DNA of 64,000 bases, from the NCBI GenBank assembly GCA_900549665.1, contig URPH01000003.1, positions 1 through 64,000 on the forward strand, read 5' to 3'. Below the pieces are notes generated by a model. It was not told the DNA's origin and ran no database searches. It was given only the letters and a program-made list of their open reading frames with translations. This DNA comes from an uncultured Lachnospiraceae bacterium (GTDB lineage: Bacteria > Bacillota > Clostridia > Lachnospirales > Lachnospiraceae). A program made the position numbers and the translations under genes. Each line of letters opens with the position of its first letter. Within the stretch, counting starts at the first letter, position 1. Shown in pieces: positions 52,822 to 61,988 of this stretch.

Positions 52822-53085
52822 TTATTCACCTAAACCATTTTCGATTGCCGTGACCAGTGCTTTTAATGCTTCTTTTTCATCTTCACCTTCACAAACAAAT
52901 TCGATTTCGTCTCCGCATTTAACACATGCGCCGAGAACGCTCAATACACTTTTGGCATTTGCCGTGCTATCTCTGAATGAGAATGTTATTAATGATTTAA
53001 ATTGCATAGCTTCCTTACATAGGATGCCGGCCGGTCTTAGATGCAATCCCGTAGGATTCTTAATAACTACCTTTTGACTAACCAT
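52822..53085 (-). CDS. HPr-family phosphocarrier protein
   Basis: This 87-residue protein has the histidine that accepts phosphate from enzyme I (His15 in GLHLRPAG) and the regulatory serine (Ser46 in AKSVLSVLG). Both positions match true HPr, unlike Crh, which lacks the histidine. It may serve the phosphotransferase system and, through Ser46 phosphorylation, carbon catabolite control. The 41-57 region is somewhat divergent from classical HPr, so a specialised paralog is possible. It has its own promoter and terminator. Confidence 0.9.
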   Translation of the reverse strand: MVSQKVVIKNPTGLHLRPAGILCKEAMQFKSLITFSFRDSTANAKSVLSVLGACVKCGDEIEFVCEGEDEKEALKALVTAIENGLGE

Positions 53086-53116
53086 TTTTTAACCCTCCAT
53101 TGTTATACCCACCAAT

Positions 53117-53145
53117 ACTATAACACCTTTTGATTTTTTCCACAA
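53117..53145 (-). promoter_or_regulatory. Promoter of the HPr gene
   Basis: On the minus strand TTGTGG (53140-53145) and TATAGT (53117-53122) are 17 bases apart, directly after the glmM stop codon. A GGAGGG ribosome site follows in the leader. Confidence 0.65.
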
Positions 53146-53148
53146 GCC

Positions 53149-54498
53149 TTACGCCATGACCTTTTCAATTAAATCGGCCAGTATATGGGCTTCCTTATCG
53201 ATCTGTTCCTGGTCCTTTCCTTCGATCATAACACGCACAAGCGGTTCGGTTCCGGAAGGTCTGATCAGCACGCGTCCTTCATTGGCAAACTGATCTGACA
53301 GCTTCTGAATCGCCTCTTTGATCTCCGGATAATTCATATAATCGTATTTTTTGGCATTGGCAACCCTGGCATTGACCAGTGCCTGAGGCAGTACCTCCAT
53401 AATGCCTGCAAGCTCTGATAACGGCTTTTTGGTATCTACCAGTACCTTCAATAAAAACAGTGCGCTTAACAGACCATCGCCTGTTGTATTTTCATCTAAA
53501 AGAATGATATGACCGGACTGCTCTCCACCCAGATTGGCGTGGATCTCTTTCATGCGTTCCAGCACATAACGGTCTCCGACCTTGGTCTGTTCTATATGGA
53601 TGCCCTCTTTTTCTCCCATCAGGAAGAAGCCGAGATTGCTCATGATCGTGGCAACAATCGTATCACCCTTGAGCTTTCCCTGCTCTTTCATATGGTTTCC
53701 AACGATCGCCATGATCTGGTCCCCATCCACTTTTTTACCATGCTCATCCACAGCAAGCAGTCTGTCAGCATCGCCGTCAAAGGCAAGACCGATATCCGCT
53801 TTGTTGACCACTACTGCCTCCTGCAAAGCTTCCATATGTGTTGAACCGCAATGGGCATTGATATTGGTGCCATCCGGCTCATTGTGAATGGCAATAACAT
53901 CCGCGCCAAGTCTTGTGATGGCATCTACAGATGTCATATAGGATGCACCTTCCGCACAGTCGAGCACGATCTTAAGTCCTGTCAGATCTACCTTTGCCGC
54001 TGCTATGGCATGATCCACATAATCCTTCCACGCATCTGTGGCATAGGTAATATTGCCAACTCCTGCTCCGGTCGGAAATTCCACACCTTCCATATTGTTG
54101 TGAATCAATTTCTCTATTTCATCTTCCATGGCATCCGGCAGCTTAAAGCCTTCTGAGTCAAAAAACTTAATTCCGTTAAATTCAACCGGATTGTGAGATG
54201 CTGAAATGACAACTCCCGCATCCATATGATATGCTCTTGTCAGATATGCTACCGCAGGTGTCGGTACAACTCCCACGTAGCAGACATCTGCACCAACAGA
54301 GCATGCTCCTGCCATCAGTGCATTGGCAAGCATTCCTCCGGAGATACGGGTATCACAGCCAACCATGATCTTAGCCTTGTGCCGGCTGCCTGCGGTCAGC
54401 ACCGCCGCACCCGCCTGTCCAAGCCGCATGGCAAGCTCAACAGTCAATTCATCATTGGCAACTCCTCTGACGCCATCTGTTCCAAATAATCTGGCCAT
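53149..54498 (-). CDS. glmM: Phosphoglucosamine mutase
   Basis: This 449-residue enzyme interconverts glucosamine-6-P and glucosamine-1-P on the way to UDP-GlcNAc and peptidoglycan. The active-site phosphoserine is S101 in ISASHNP; the metal loop is AFDGDADR; and RPSGTEPLVRVM near the C-terminus binds phosphate. It lies after cdaR, as in the conserved cdaA-cdaR-glmM operon, where the three proteins form a complex and GlmM inhibits CdaA. Confidence 0.97.
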   Translation of the reverse strand: MARLFGTDGVRGVANDELTVELAMRLGQAGAAVLTAGSRHKAKIMVGCDTRISGGMLANALMAGACSVGADVCYVGVVPTPAVAYLTRAYHMDAGVVISASHNPVEFNGIKFFDSEGFKLPDAMEDEIEKLIHNNMEGVEFPTGAGVGNITYATDAWKDYVDHAIAAAKVDLTGLKIVLDCAEGASYMTSVDAITRLGADVIAIHNEPDGTNINAHCGSTHMEALQEAVVVNKADIGLAFDGDADRLLAVDEHGKKVDGDQIMAIVGNHMKEQGKLKGDTIVATIMSNLGFFLMGEKEGIHIEQTKVGDRYVLERMKEIHANLGGEQSGHIILLDENTTGDGLLSALFLLKVLVDTKKPLSELAGIMEVLPQALVNARVANAKKYDYMNYPEIKEAIQKLSDQFANEGRVLIRPSGTEPLVRVMIEGKDQEQIDKEAHILADLIEKVMA

Positions 54499-54540
54499 TT
54501 TCTGTTTCCATCCTTTATCTTAGGCTGCAGCACGTTGCTG

Positions 54541-55818
54541 CTAGTCTATATTTTTTACGCGGCATTCCACTGTATATGCTTCACGGACAGTCTGAATACC
54601 GTCAGGCAGTGTCAGCTGTACAGGGAAATTGTACACGCCGGGCTTGAGTTCTGTCAGATTGTTGTCCTCCATATAGGCAGCAACATCAATCTTGCCCTTG
54701 ATCACATTCTTTTTTAAATTTTGTATATCTGCTTCCAGTCCTTTGATACCAATATCCATACCGTCTCCCACGACCACAACGGTCTGCTTATTTTCATCGT
54801 ATCCGGAAATCGTAATATCGGTTCTGGCAACTTCAACCTCTTTCGACTGTATTTTTTCAATCGGAACCGTCACGGTGATCTTGCCGTCAAAATCCTCATC
54901 GATCAGCTTAAGAGTATCCGGCAGGTACTTTGTTACATCAATCGTCAGGGAAAACGTTTCTCTTTTTCCCTCTATATCAATTGCAGATGCCGGAATTGCA
55001 ATGGCTGCCGTATTGGTTATGATACTTGATTTGCCGGCAACCAGGACTTCATCTATATCCGATGTGATATCTCCGGCAACAGCATAATCAAGATCCGGTT
55101 CTCCTGTTGTATTGAAACGGAAGCCCAGCTTTTTGGTGGCAAGCACATCAACCTTCATGTTTACCGAAGAAATATTGCCTGACAGTCTTGCAGAATCCAG
55201 CTGTCTACCATTTGCGTCATAGTAACGGATCGTGGATGTCGTACTGATGCTCGTAGACATACCGGCAACAGAAGCCTCTACAACCGCCTTGTCAATCTGG
55301 GAAACAATGGATTCCGGTCCCTGTACGGTAACAACATTTTGATCCAGCACCGTATCACCGATCACATATCCCTCACTCGGTTCTCCATTGACCTGGGAGG
55401 TGATCGCAAACTGCTTTCTCATCAGGTTTTCGATCGCAACCTCCAGAATATCGTTTTTGGCTTTGATACTCTCTATCTTATCATTGTATTTGTTTGTCTC
55501 AAGCTTTATGCGTACCGTGCCCTTTTCCATGTCCAGATTGTCAAGATCCGCCGTTGCTTTGATATTGTCGCGTCCAAGCAGATCACTGATGGAACGCTTG
55601 GCAGATATCGTAACGGAAATGCTGTCTGTATCATTCAGAACATCATATGTCTTATTCTGCTTGGTAATGGTATCGGCATTGATGATCTCAACCGGGATTC
55701 CCGAATAAGTGCTTTCAATGATCGGATCACTGACATTGACCACGATAATCCAGATCAAAACCGCAATTACAACGGCAAGGATACGCATGCCGAGATTATT
55801 TGTCAGCTTCTTTTTCAT
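54541..55818 (-). CDS. cdaR: YbbR-domain protein, CdaA regulator
   Basis: This 425-residue protein has an N-terminal helix (about 11-29, ILAVVIAVLIWIIVV) followed by repeated YbbR domains outside the membrane, about four by length. In the known system CdaR modulates the diadenylate cyclase. It overlaps the cdaA gene by 23 bases, which implies coupled translation and a fixed ratio of the two proteins. Confidence 0.93.
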   Translation of the reverse strand: MKKKLTNNLGMRILAVVIAVLIWIIVVNVSDPIIESTYSGIPVEIINADTITKQNKTYDVLNDTDSISVTISAKRSISDLLGRDNIKATADLDNLDMEKGTVRIKLETNKYNDKIESIKAKNDILEVAIENLMRKQFAITSQVNGEPSEGYVIGDTVLDQNVVTVQGPESIVSQIDKAVVEASVAGMSTSISTTSTIRYYDANGRQLDSARLSGNISSVNMKVDVLATKKLGFRFNTTGEPDLDYAVAGDITSDIDEVLVAGKSSIITNTAAIAIPASAIDIEGKRETFSLTIDVTKYLPDTLKLIDEDFDGKITVTVPIEKIQSKEVEVARTDITISGYDENKQTVVVVGDGMDIGIKGLEADIQNLKKNVIKGKIDVAAYMEDNNLTELKPGVYNFPVQLTLPDGIQTVREAYTVECRVKNID

Positions 55819-56686
55819 CGCGTTTCAACCTGCCTTTCCAGCCCTTCCGCTGTTTTTCTTCCTCTGTCGTCTTGTTCTGGACAGCAATCAGCATAGAACG
55901 GAGCTTATCTGCATCGACATTGCGCACCAGTCCGCCTTCGTAGGCCACCGACACCTTGCCGGTCTCCTCCGATACGATGATCGTAATGGAATCCGTGATC
56001 TCGGAAATACCCACACCCGCACGATGTCTTGTTCCCAGCTCCTTGGATAATCTGGTACTGTCCGAAAGCGGGAGATAACATGTAGCGGCTACAACACGGT
56101 TGCCGCGAACCAGCACCGCACCATCATGCAATGGTGTATTGTGTTCAAAAATATTGATCAGAAGCTGATTGGAAACCACGGCATCAATCTCAATTCCGGT
56201 CCGCTCATACTCTGTCAGGATATGGTTTTGCTCAATAACGATCAGTGCCCCTGTTTTTACCTTTGCCATTTCAAAGCTCGCCTTGACAAGCTCATTGAGC
56301 GTACGGTCGGAAAAACGCCCACTCTCCGATTTGCTCAGATCAAACGGCATCAACCCGGCCAGAAAGCTTTTCTGTCCCAGCTGTTCCAGGGCTCTGCGAA
56401 GCTCCGGCTGCAATACAATGACTACAGCTATCACCGCCACCGAGAATATCTTGTTGGCGATCCACAATATAGTACTCAGATCCAGAATGGCTGCAAATAG
56501 TAAAAATATGATAATAACTATAATGCCCTTTAATAAATTCCATGCTTTTGTATCCCGTATCCAGACCAAAATCTGATACACCAAAAAGGAGATAATGATA
56601 ATCTCCACAACATCGGTCCATACAATTCTGGTGGGGAAGTGTATGATCGTCAGATATTTATTTGCAAAAGCCGAAATTTTTTCCAT
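55796..56686 (-). CDS. cdaA: Diadenylate cyclase
   Basis: This 296-residue membrane enzyme makes cyclic di-AMP from two ATP. Three N-terminal helices (about 25-95) precede the DAC domain with DGA at 188-190 and RHR at 220-222, both needed for catalysis. A charged C-terminal tail of about 30 residues follows. Cyclic di-AMP controls potassium, osmotic and cell-wall homeostasis. Confidence 0.97.
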   Translation of the reverse strand: MEKISAFANKYLTIIHFPTRIVWTDVVEIIIISFLVYQILVWIRDTKAWNLLKGIIVIIIFLLFAAILDLSTILWIANKIFSVAVIAVVIVLQPELRRALEQLGQKSFLAGLMPFDLSKSESGRFSDRTLNELVKASFEMAKVKTGALIVIEQNHILTEYERTGIEIDAVVSNQLLINIFEHNTPLHDGAVLVRGNRVVAATCYLPLSDSTRLSKELGTRHRAGVGISEITDSITIIVSEETGKVSVAYEGGLVRNVDADKLRSMLIAVQNKTTEEEKQRKGWKGRLKRDEKEADK

Positions 56687-56702
56687 AAAGAATCATTTCC
56701 TT

Positions 56703-57626
56703 TTAGTGTATTTTTCTCACCTTTACCTTGGCCTGTGGCACGGAATTTTTGGGTACCGCTTTTACATAGTAATAATATTCATCATCTTCAAACTGGACAT
56801 ATTCTGTACGGGAATAATCAACATTGAAGGCAAAAAACTGCAGTACCACCGCAAGCAGCAGAGATACGATCATCCCCAGGATCAATGCAAGCAGAGAAAT
56901 ATGTGTATCAAATGACAGATCACCGATCAGCAAAATCGTCGTTCCGACCACTCCGCCGACGCAGATAGCGATCGTCCATGCATGTTCGATGGAAAGTCTG
57001 CGAATCACATAAACAATGACCACGATCACCGAAAATGCAATAAGTACAACCAGCATTTCCTGATTGCCGATCAGCCCGTCGATCACAAACCGGAATTTGC
57101 CGACAGCTTCTTCCGTGTCCAGATCAATGATCGTCTGCGCGTTTTCTTTGAAAAACAGCACCATATAATAAGCTACGGTACCGCATGCTACCGATACAAC
57201 CGATAAAGGGGTACATAAAAGACCCACTGCGATCGGAATAATGTAAGGAATCTTGAGCATAAACATCAACGGAAGCAATGCAACCACAATCGTATCCCTT
57301 GCCGAAAATCTGAAATACAGAATAAACATCAGAAGGAATACCGCAAGTGCAACGATGCCGCATTCCATGGAGATTGCATATGCGTTAAGACAGGTAAATA
57401 CAGCGCCAAACAATACAATAAAATTCATGGGCATAAAAGAACACATGAGTGCCACGATCAGCGGAATAATGATATTGCCCGAAATCCGGTCCATATAACC
57501 GATATTGCCATTGATGGCTAACAGACTGACCAGCGCCAGTATAAATTTGAAAAGAGGTGTCAGATATACTTCGCCCTTACTGTAAATGTCACGAAGTTTT
57601 TCTCTCAGTTCCAACAAAGAGGACAT
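56703..57626 (-). CDS. Conserved multi-pass membrane protein of unknown function
   Basis: This 307-residue protein has about nine hydrophobic helices and a short, acidic and tyrosine-rich C-terminal tail (about 275-307, with FEDDEYYYYVKAVP). No family was recognised. It lies 16 bases upstream of cdaA and is probably in the same operon, so a role tied to cyclic di-AMP or the cell envelope is possible. A transport function is one alternative. Confidence 0.7.
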   Translation of the reverse strand: MSSLLELREKLRDIYSKGEVYLTPLFKFILALVSLLAINGNIGYMDRISGNIIIPLIVALMCSFMPMNFIVLFGAVFTCLNAYAISMECGIVALAVFLLMFILYFRFSARDTIVVALLPLMFMLKIPYIIPIAVGLLCTPLSVVSVACGTVAYYMVLFFKENAQTIIDLDTEEAVGKFRFVIDGLIGNQEMLVVLIAFSVIVVIVYVIRRLSIEHAWTIAICVGGVVGTTILLIGDLSFDTHISLLALILGMIVSLLLAVVLQFFAFNVDYSRTEYVQFEDDEYYYYVKAVPKNSVPQAKVKVRKIH

Positions 57627-57693
57627 ATTGTTACCCTTTCTTTTATTTTGACTTTCTTTCTATAATTTAAGACACGATATGTCTAAGATCCTG

Positions 57694-58095
57694 TCAGCCT
57701 TTTTTCTTTTCAAGATCATACATTGCCGACAACTGTTTTAGCCGGTTGTAATACTTTTTAAGGCTTGTTTTGGCTTTATAATAACGGATAGAATATACAA
57801 TATAGCAGATAATACTGTAGCCCGTCACAAAAATGACATAGTAAAGCAGCACACTTCTGCCAAAAGACATCAGATCCATTTTGTAAATATCCTGCATAAA
57901 GTTTTCAAGATCATAATAAATAAACAGACCAAACAGGATCACATAAGCAATTGTTGCGCAGATCACCGACTTAATGATCTGAAATCCCATATAATCACTT
58001 CTGAAATAACTGGCGATCGCCATATTTTTTTGTCCTTCTCCGGCTTCATATGCCGCCATTTTGGTCATAAGACGCAAACGATCCTGATTAATCAT
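57694..58095 (-). CDS. Hypothetical protein with two transmembrane helices
   Basis: This 133-residue protein has a polar N-terminus (about 1-38), two hydrophobic segments (about 40-60 and 80-103) and a basic C-terminal tail. The family is not recognised. It is transcribed with yvyF and comFC and its stop lies 66 bases before the start of the next operon gene. The codon use and a clean position between conserved genes support a real gene. Confidence 0.65.
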   Translation of the reverse strand: MINQDRLRLMTKMAAYEAGEGQKNMAIASYFRSDYMGFQIIKSVICATIAYVILFGLFIYYDLENFMQDIYKMDLMSFGRSVLLYYVIFVTGYSIICYIVYSIRYYKAKTSLKKYYNRLKQLSAMYDLEKKKG

Positions 58096-58132
58096 AATCC
58101 ATTCTCCGTCAAGTACCCGGTAAATCCGGTAA

Positions 58133-58546
58133 TCAGTCTGTCAAAAACCGCATACGGCTTCTGGCATCCATTGTTTTGTGAGGCTCATTTTTTAATTCCG
58201 TCACATTTTTGGTCATCATGCTGTTGAGATTTTTAGCCAGCTTGTCCCGGCACTGCGGACAGTATTTGCCGCTGCCGATCATCTTTCCGCAGCTTTCACA
58301 TGCCACCTTGATCGGTGAATCATCGGCAAACTGAAGCCGCTCCTGGCGGATCCATGTCTGAATCTGTGCCGAATCCACATCACATGCCTCACATACTTCC
58401 ATCATATCGCAATGGCCATTCTGCTGGATGTATTTTTTAACTTCCTGAAATTTTTTCTCGATCTCTTCCTTGCACATCGGACAGATCTTGTTTCCTGCTA
58501 TATAATTAAACAGCTTTCCGCATCTTCTGCAATTAACAACATTCAT
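58133..58546 (-). CDS. yvyF: YvyF-like flagellar operon zinc-ribbon protein
   Basis: This 137-residue protein has two N-terminal CxxC pairs (C7/C10 and C20/C23 region) and a second set later (ACESCGK, KYCPQC), separated by a helical segment with EVCEACDVDSAQIQTWIRQERL, a helix-turn-helix-like stretch. This matches the flagellar operon protein family TIGR03826 (YvyF). The gene next to comFC is the usual position in Firmicutes. Its molecular role is not established. Confidence 0.88.
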   Translation of the reverse strand: MNVVNCRRCGKLFNYIAGNKICPMCKEEIEKKFQEVKKYIQQNGHCDMMEVCEACDVDSAQIQTWIRQERLQFADDSPIKVACESCGKMIGSGKYCPQCRDKLAKNLNSMMTKNVTELKNEPHKTMDARSRMRFLTD

Positions 58547-58563
58547 CTGTATGCCTCCTGTCT

Positions 58564-59283
58564 CTAGTCACCGCCAATTGCAATCGTTATAAAATAAATT
58601 TTTGACACACCGGCGCATTTTAATACCTCTGCAACTGCGTCTATTGTACTGCCTGTTGTGTAGATATCATCAATGACTATAGATACTTTAGATTTTACAT
58701 CATTTCTACCCAATTTAAAAGCCTTTTTCAAATTATTTTGGCGTTGGGCGCGCGTCATACTCTTTAAGGGCGCGGTATCCACATCCCGTTTTACAAAGTC
58801 CTTATAAAACGGGATTCCGGTCTCTTTTGAAAAAGCCCTTGCCAGAATTTCAGCCTGATTAAAGCCTCTTTTTTGAACACGGTTAGGGTGCAGCGGAACC
58901 GCAGTCACGCTGTCTGCCCCTGCCCGCAGCAGTGCCTCGCCAAAGGTCTTTGCCATAAGGCAGCCGTACTTTTGTGCATATTCCATTCTATGACTGTATT
59001 TGAGACGATATACTGATTGTCTCATCACATCATCATAAGTACAAAGCGACAGCCCTCTGTCATAATAATGCCGGTCCCCATGCTTCAAGCAGTCCGTACA
59101 ATACTGCAGTACAGGGTTCTGCAGCTTCCGTCCGCATTTATAACAGCGGCCTCCGCTGATAACCGGAAGTTTTTTAATGCAGTCTTTGCAAAAGCCCGCA
59201 CAGCCGTCATAAACAGATACCGGCCTGTCACAGACCGGACATCTGGACGGAAATAATAAATCCAGAAAAAAATCCTTTAACAA
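58564..59283 (-). CDS. comFC: ComFC-family phosphoribosyltransferase-like competence protein
   Basis: This 239-residue protein has an N-terminal zinc ribbon with four CxxC pairs (CPVC, CKDC, CYKCG, YCTDC) and a C-terminal phosphoribosyltransferase fold with VIDDIYTTGSTIDAV. Family members help DNA uptake or processing in transformable bacteria. It overlaps recD2 by several bases and is followed by yvyF. The comFA helicase gene is absent here, as in many Clostridia. Confidence 0.92.
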   Translation of the reverse strand: MLKDFFLDLLFPSRCPVCDRPVSVYDGCAGFCKDCIKKLPVISGGRCYKCGRKLQNPVLQYCTDCLKHGDRHYYDRGLSLCTYDDVMRQSVYRLKYSHRMEYAQKYGCLMAKTFGEALLRAGADSVTAVPLHPNRVQKRGFNQAEILARAFSKETGIPFYKDFVKRDVDTAPLKSMTRAQRQNNLKKAFKLGRNDVKSKVSIVIDDIYTTGSTIDAVAEVLKCAGVSKIYFITIAIGGD

Positions 59284-61556
59284 TTATGCTCCTGTCCGCA
59301 TAATCTCTCCCGCTCTTTTATGCGGTAATACAGCCCCGTATACCGCCTTTGCTTATTTTCATTTAAAATCATCTGGCTCATGATCTGGCTGTTTCCGATC
59401 AGGGTCACACAGCTCTTCGCCCTTGTCACACCGGTATAGAGAAGATTGCGGTATATCAACAGTCCCGGGACCCCGAATAACGGTATCACAACCGCAGGAT
59501 ATTCACTTCCCTGCGATTTGTGGATCGTGATAGCATAGGCTAACTCCAGTTCATCCAGATTTTCATAGGGATACCGGACGATCCTGCCATCATCAAATTC
59601 AATGATCATAAATGATGCATAATCATTGATTTCCCGGACGATCCCAACATCTCCGTTGAAAATTCCCTCTCCTTTTTTGATGACCAGGTTGTAGTTTCCC
59701 CGTATCTCCCATTCGAGCTTGTAATTGTTTTTGGTCTGCATGACCTTGTCCCCCTCGCGGAATAAAAGATCACCATAGGCATGCTCTCTTTTTTCCATGG
59801 ATGCCGGGTTGAGATATTTCTGTAAAACCACATTTAATTCTTCCACTCCGAGCGCCCCCTTCCGCATCGGAGTCAATACCTGGACATCCATCGGATCGAT
59901 GCCGACGTACCGCGGCAGCATATCCGACACAAGCTTGATGATATTGTTGTAGATCTCTACCGGCTGGCTGCGTTCCAGAAAATAAAAGTCCTTGCTTTCC
60001 TTGTTGTGGACAACAGGCTCTTTTCCATCATGGATACGGTGTGCATTCATGACGATCTCGCTTTCTGCCGCCTGCCGGAAAATATTTTGCAGCGCCACGG
60101 TCGCATAACAGCCACTGTCGATCACATCCTTTAGCACACAGCCCGGTCCGACACTCGGAAGCTGGTCCACATCCCCGACCATGATCAGATGCACACCCTT
60201 TGGAATTGCCGCCAACAATGCTTTGAACAGAAAAATATCCACCATTGACATTTCATCCACAATGATCACATCCGCCTCCAGCGGATATTCCTCATTCCGC
60301 CCGAAGCTGCCGCTGCTGTCATCGCCGCCTCCATTGACCTCTAAAAGCCGATGGATCGTCCTCGCTTCCATTCCACACGCTTCTGTCATACGTTTGGCAG
60401 CTCTTCCCGTAGGTGCGGCAAGCGCGATTTCCATTTGTTCCTCCTCAAAATACCGGAGCATGATATGGATCGTGGTCGTTTTTCCTGTTCCGGGACCTCC
60501 GGTCAAAATCATGACGCCATTTTGGATTGCCTCAAACACAGCCCGGCGCTGCATCTCATCCAACACAATCCCGCTCTCATCCTCAATTTTGGCAATCTTG
60601 TCAAGGATCCGGCTTTCTTCGGCGCTCATACAGTCATCACCTGTCTCAAAAAATCGGACATTGAGTTCTTCTAATTTGTATGCACATTCACTCTCCGCAC
60701 GGAAAGCAGACGGAGCATAGATAAAGACCGGTCCCTTTTCTTCCTCCTGACGCATCATAATCCGGTGCTCCACAACCAGATTGGATATCTCCACCCGGAT
60801 ATCATCCGCATCCACCGACAACAGTCTGACCGATTCTTCGACCAGCTTTTCCTGCGGCAGACAGGTATGTCCTCCCATCATCGCCTGTGTCAGAGCATAT
60901 ACCACACCGCAACGGATGCGGTATTCAGAATTGATAAGAATACCTGCGCCAAGTGCGATCTCATCTGCTGTTTTAAAGCCGACACCGTCAATCTCCTCCG
61001 CGATACGGTAAGGATTGGTCTTAAGCACATCGTAAATGGCATCACCATAGTATTCATAGACCTTGACCGCCAGCTTATCCGTCATGCCATAATCCTGTAA
61101 AAAAAGCATGGCCCTTCGCATATCCTTTTTTTCACAGACCTGAATAGCGATCTGCTGGGCAATCCTTTCACTGATTCCTTTTATTTCCGCCAGCCGCAGA
61201 GGTTCCTCTTCCATAATGCGGAAGGTATCCTCTCCAAAACGCTTCACGATCCGTTCAGCCAGCTTTTCTCCTACTCCCTTGATAGCTCCGGAGCCCAGAT
61301 ATTTCCGGATGCTGTACGAATCATCCGGCAATATGAGCTCAAACATACGCGCATGGATCTGTGTCCCAAAGCTCGGATGCTCTTCTTCGAAACCCTCAAT
61401 ATAAAGGCAGTCCCCCTGTCCGACACCGGGAAAGATCCCGACTACCTTTTCATCTGTTTTATCACAGGAAAGTGCCAGTACTTTGTAATTATTTTCCCTG
61501 TTTTCATAAATGATATGATCGACATATCCCTTTAATACAATTTTTTCCTCTTCCAT
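59277..61556 (-). CDS. recD2: ATP-dependent RecD2-like DNA helicase
   Basis: This 759-residue superfamily 1B helicase unwinds DNA 5' to 3' without RecBC. The N-terminal region has the helix-hairpin-helix motifs of RecD2 (about 85-200). Walker A is GGPGTGKTTT near 355, Walker B is VIIVDEMSMVD, and motif VI-like ITIHKSQGSEYP lies near 700. The ATG at 61556 is preferred to a GTG one codon earlier. It overlaps comFC at its 3' end. Confidence 0.95.
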   Translation of the reverse strand: MEEEKIVLKGYVDHIIYENRENNYKVLALSCDKTDEKVVGIFPGVGQGDCLYIEGFEEEHPSFGTQIHARMFELILPDDSYSIRKYLGSGAIKGVGEKLAERIVKRFGEDTFRIMEEEPLRLAEIKGISERIAQQIAIQVCEKKDMRRAMLFLQDYGMTDKLAVKVYEYYGDAIYDVLKTNPYRIAEEIDGVGFKTADEIALGAGILINSEYRIRCGVVYALTQAMMGGHTCLPQEKLVEESVRLLSVDADDIRVEISNLVVEHRIMMRQEEEKGPVFIYAPSAFRAESECAYKLEELNVRFFETGDDCMSAEESRILDKIAKIEDESGIVLDEMQRRAVFEAIQNGVMILTGGPGTGKTTTIHIMLRYFEEEQMEIALAAPTGRAAKRMTEACGMEARTIHRLLEVNGGGDDSSGSFGRNEEYPLEADVIIVDEMSMVDIFLFKALLAAIPKGVHLIMVGDVDQLPSVGPGCVLKDVIDSGCYATVALQNIFRQAAESEIVMNAHRIHDGKEPVVHNKESKDFYFLERSQPVEIYNNIIKLVSDMLPRYVGIDPMDVQVLTPMRKGALGVEELNVVLQKYLNPASMEKREHAYGDLLFREGDKVMQTKNNYKLEWEIRGNYNLVIKKGEGIFNGDVGIVREINDYASFMIIEFDDGRIVRYPYENLDELELAYAITIHKSQGSEYPAVVIPLFGVPGLLIYRNLLYTGVTRAKSCVTLIGNSQIMSQMILNENKQRRYTGLYYRIKERERLCGQEHNC

Positions 61557-61591
61557 CACTTTTCACCCATAGCGGATTCTACGATAAAAAA

Positions 61592-61616
61592 GGACTGTCG
61601 CTTTCTGCAACAGCCC
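61592..61616 (-). terminator. Terminator of the mreB/mbl-flhO-flhP-flgJ unit
   Basis: A stem of GGACTGT with ACAGCCC (one mismatch) and an 11-base loop is followed on the minus strand by TTTTTTATCG. It separates the flagellar unit from recD2. Confidence 0.7.
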
Positions 61617-61622
61617 CCTGTT

Positions 61623-61976
61623 TTATAATCCGTAGTTGCGTTTCATCTGTTCGTACAGCATCTGTGCCAGTCCCAGACTATTTTTCTCGGTCGATTCTCC
61701 GGCAAGCGTTTCTATCGCCGAATCCTTGAAGTAATCTACCAACTGGGAAGAAGAACCACTGTCTTCCTCTCCAAAAAGATCGGTGGTCTTTTCCATTTCC
61801 TTGAATATCTGCTCTAAAAAGTAGGATTCAAACTGCTTGCAGACATCCATAAGCTCATCATCTCCGGCATTTTCCAATCCGTTCTGTGACATTTTGGAAA
61901 TGTCGTCAGCCGTTTTACTTGTCTGAAGCGTGGATTGATATTGATTGAAATAGCTGTCCAAACTACCTATGTCCAT
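61623..61976 (-). CDS. FlgJ N-terminal-like rod-binding protein
   Basis: This 117-residue protein matches the rod-binding domain of FlgJ: ELMDVCKQFESYFLEQIFKEM (shown in part by family convention) and the later SSQLVDYFKDSAIETLAG, ending in LAQMLYEQMKR. The muramidase domain of proteobacterial FlgJ is absent, as is usual in Firmicutes. It lies 12 bases after flhP and should help assemble the rod across the wall. Confidence 0.85.
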   Translation of the reverse strand: MDIGSLDSYFNQYQSTLQTSKTADDISKMSQNGLENAGDDELMDVCKQFESYFLEQIFKEMEKTTDLFGEEDSGSSSQLVDYFKDSAIETLAGESTEKNSLGLAQMLYEQMKRNYGL

Positions 61977-61988
61977 TTATATTTCCTC

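Noticed and set aside
60181..60720. Plus-strand 179-residue frame opposite recD2, and similar long opposite-strand frames
   Set aside because: They are shadows of strongly conserved minus-strand genes, with no ribosome sites or recognisable domains.
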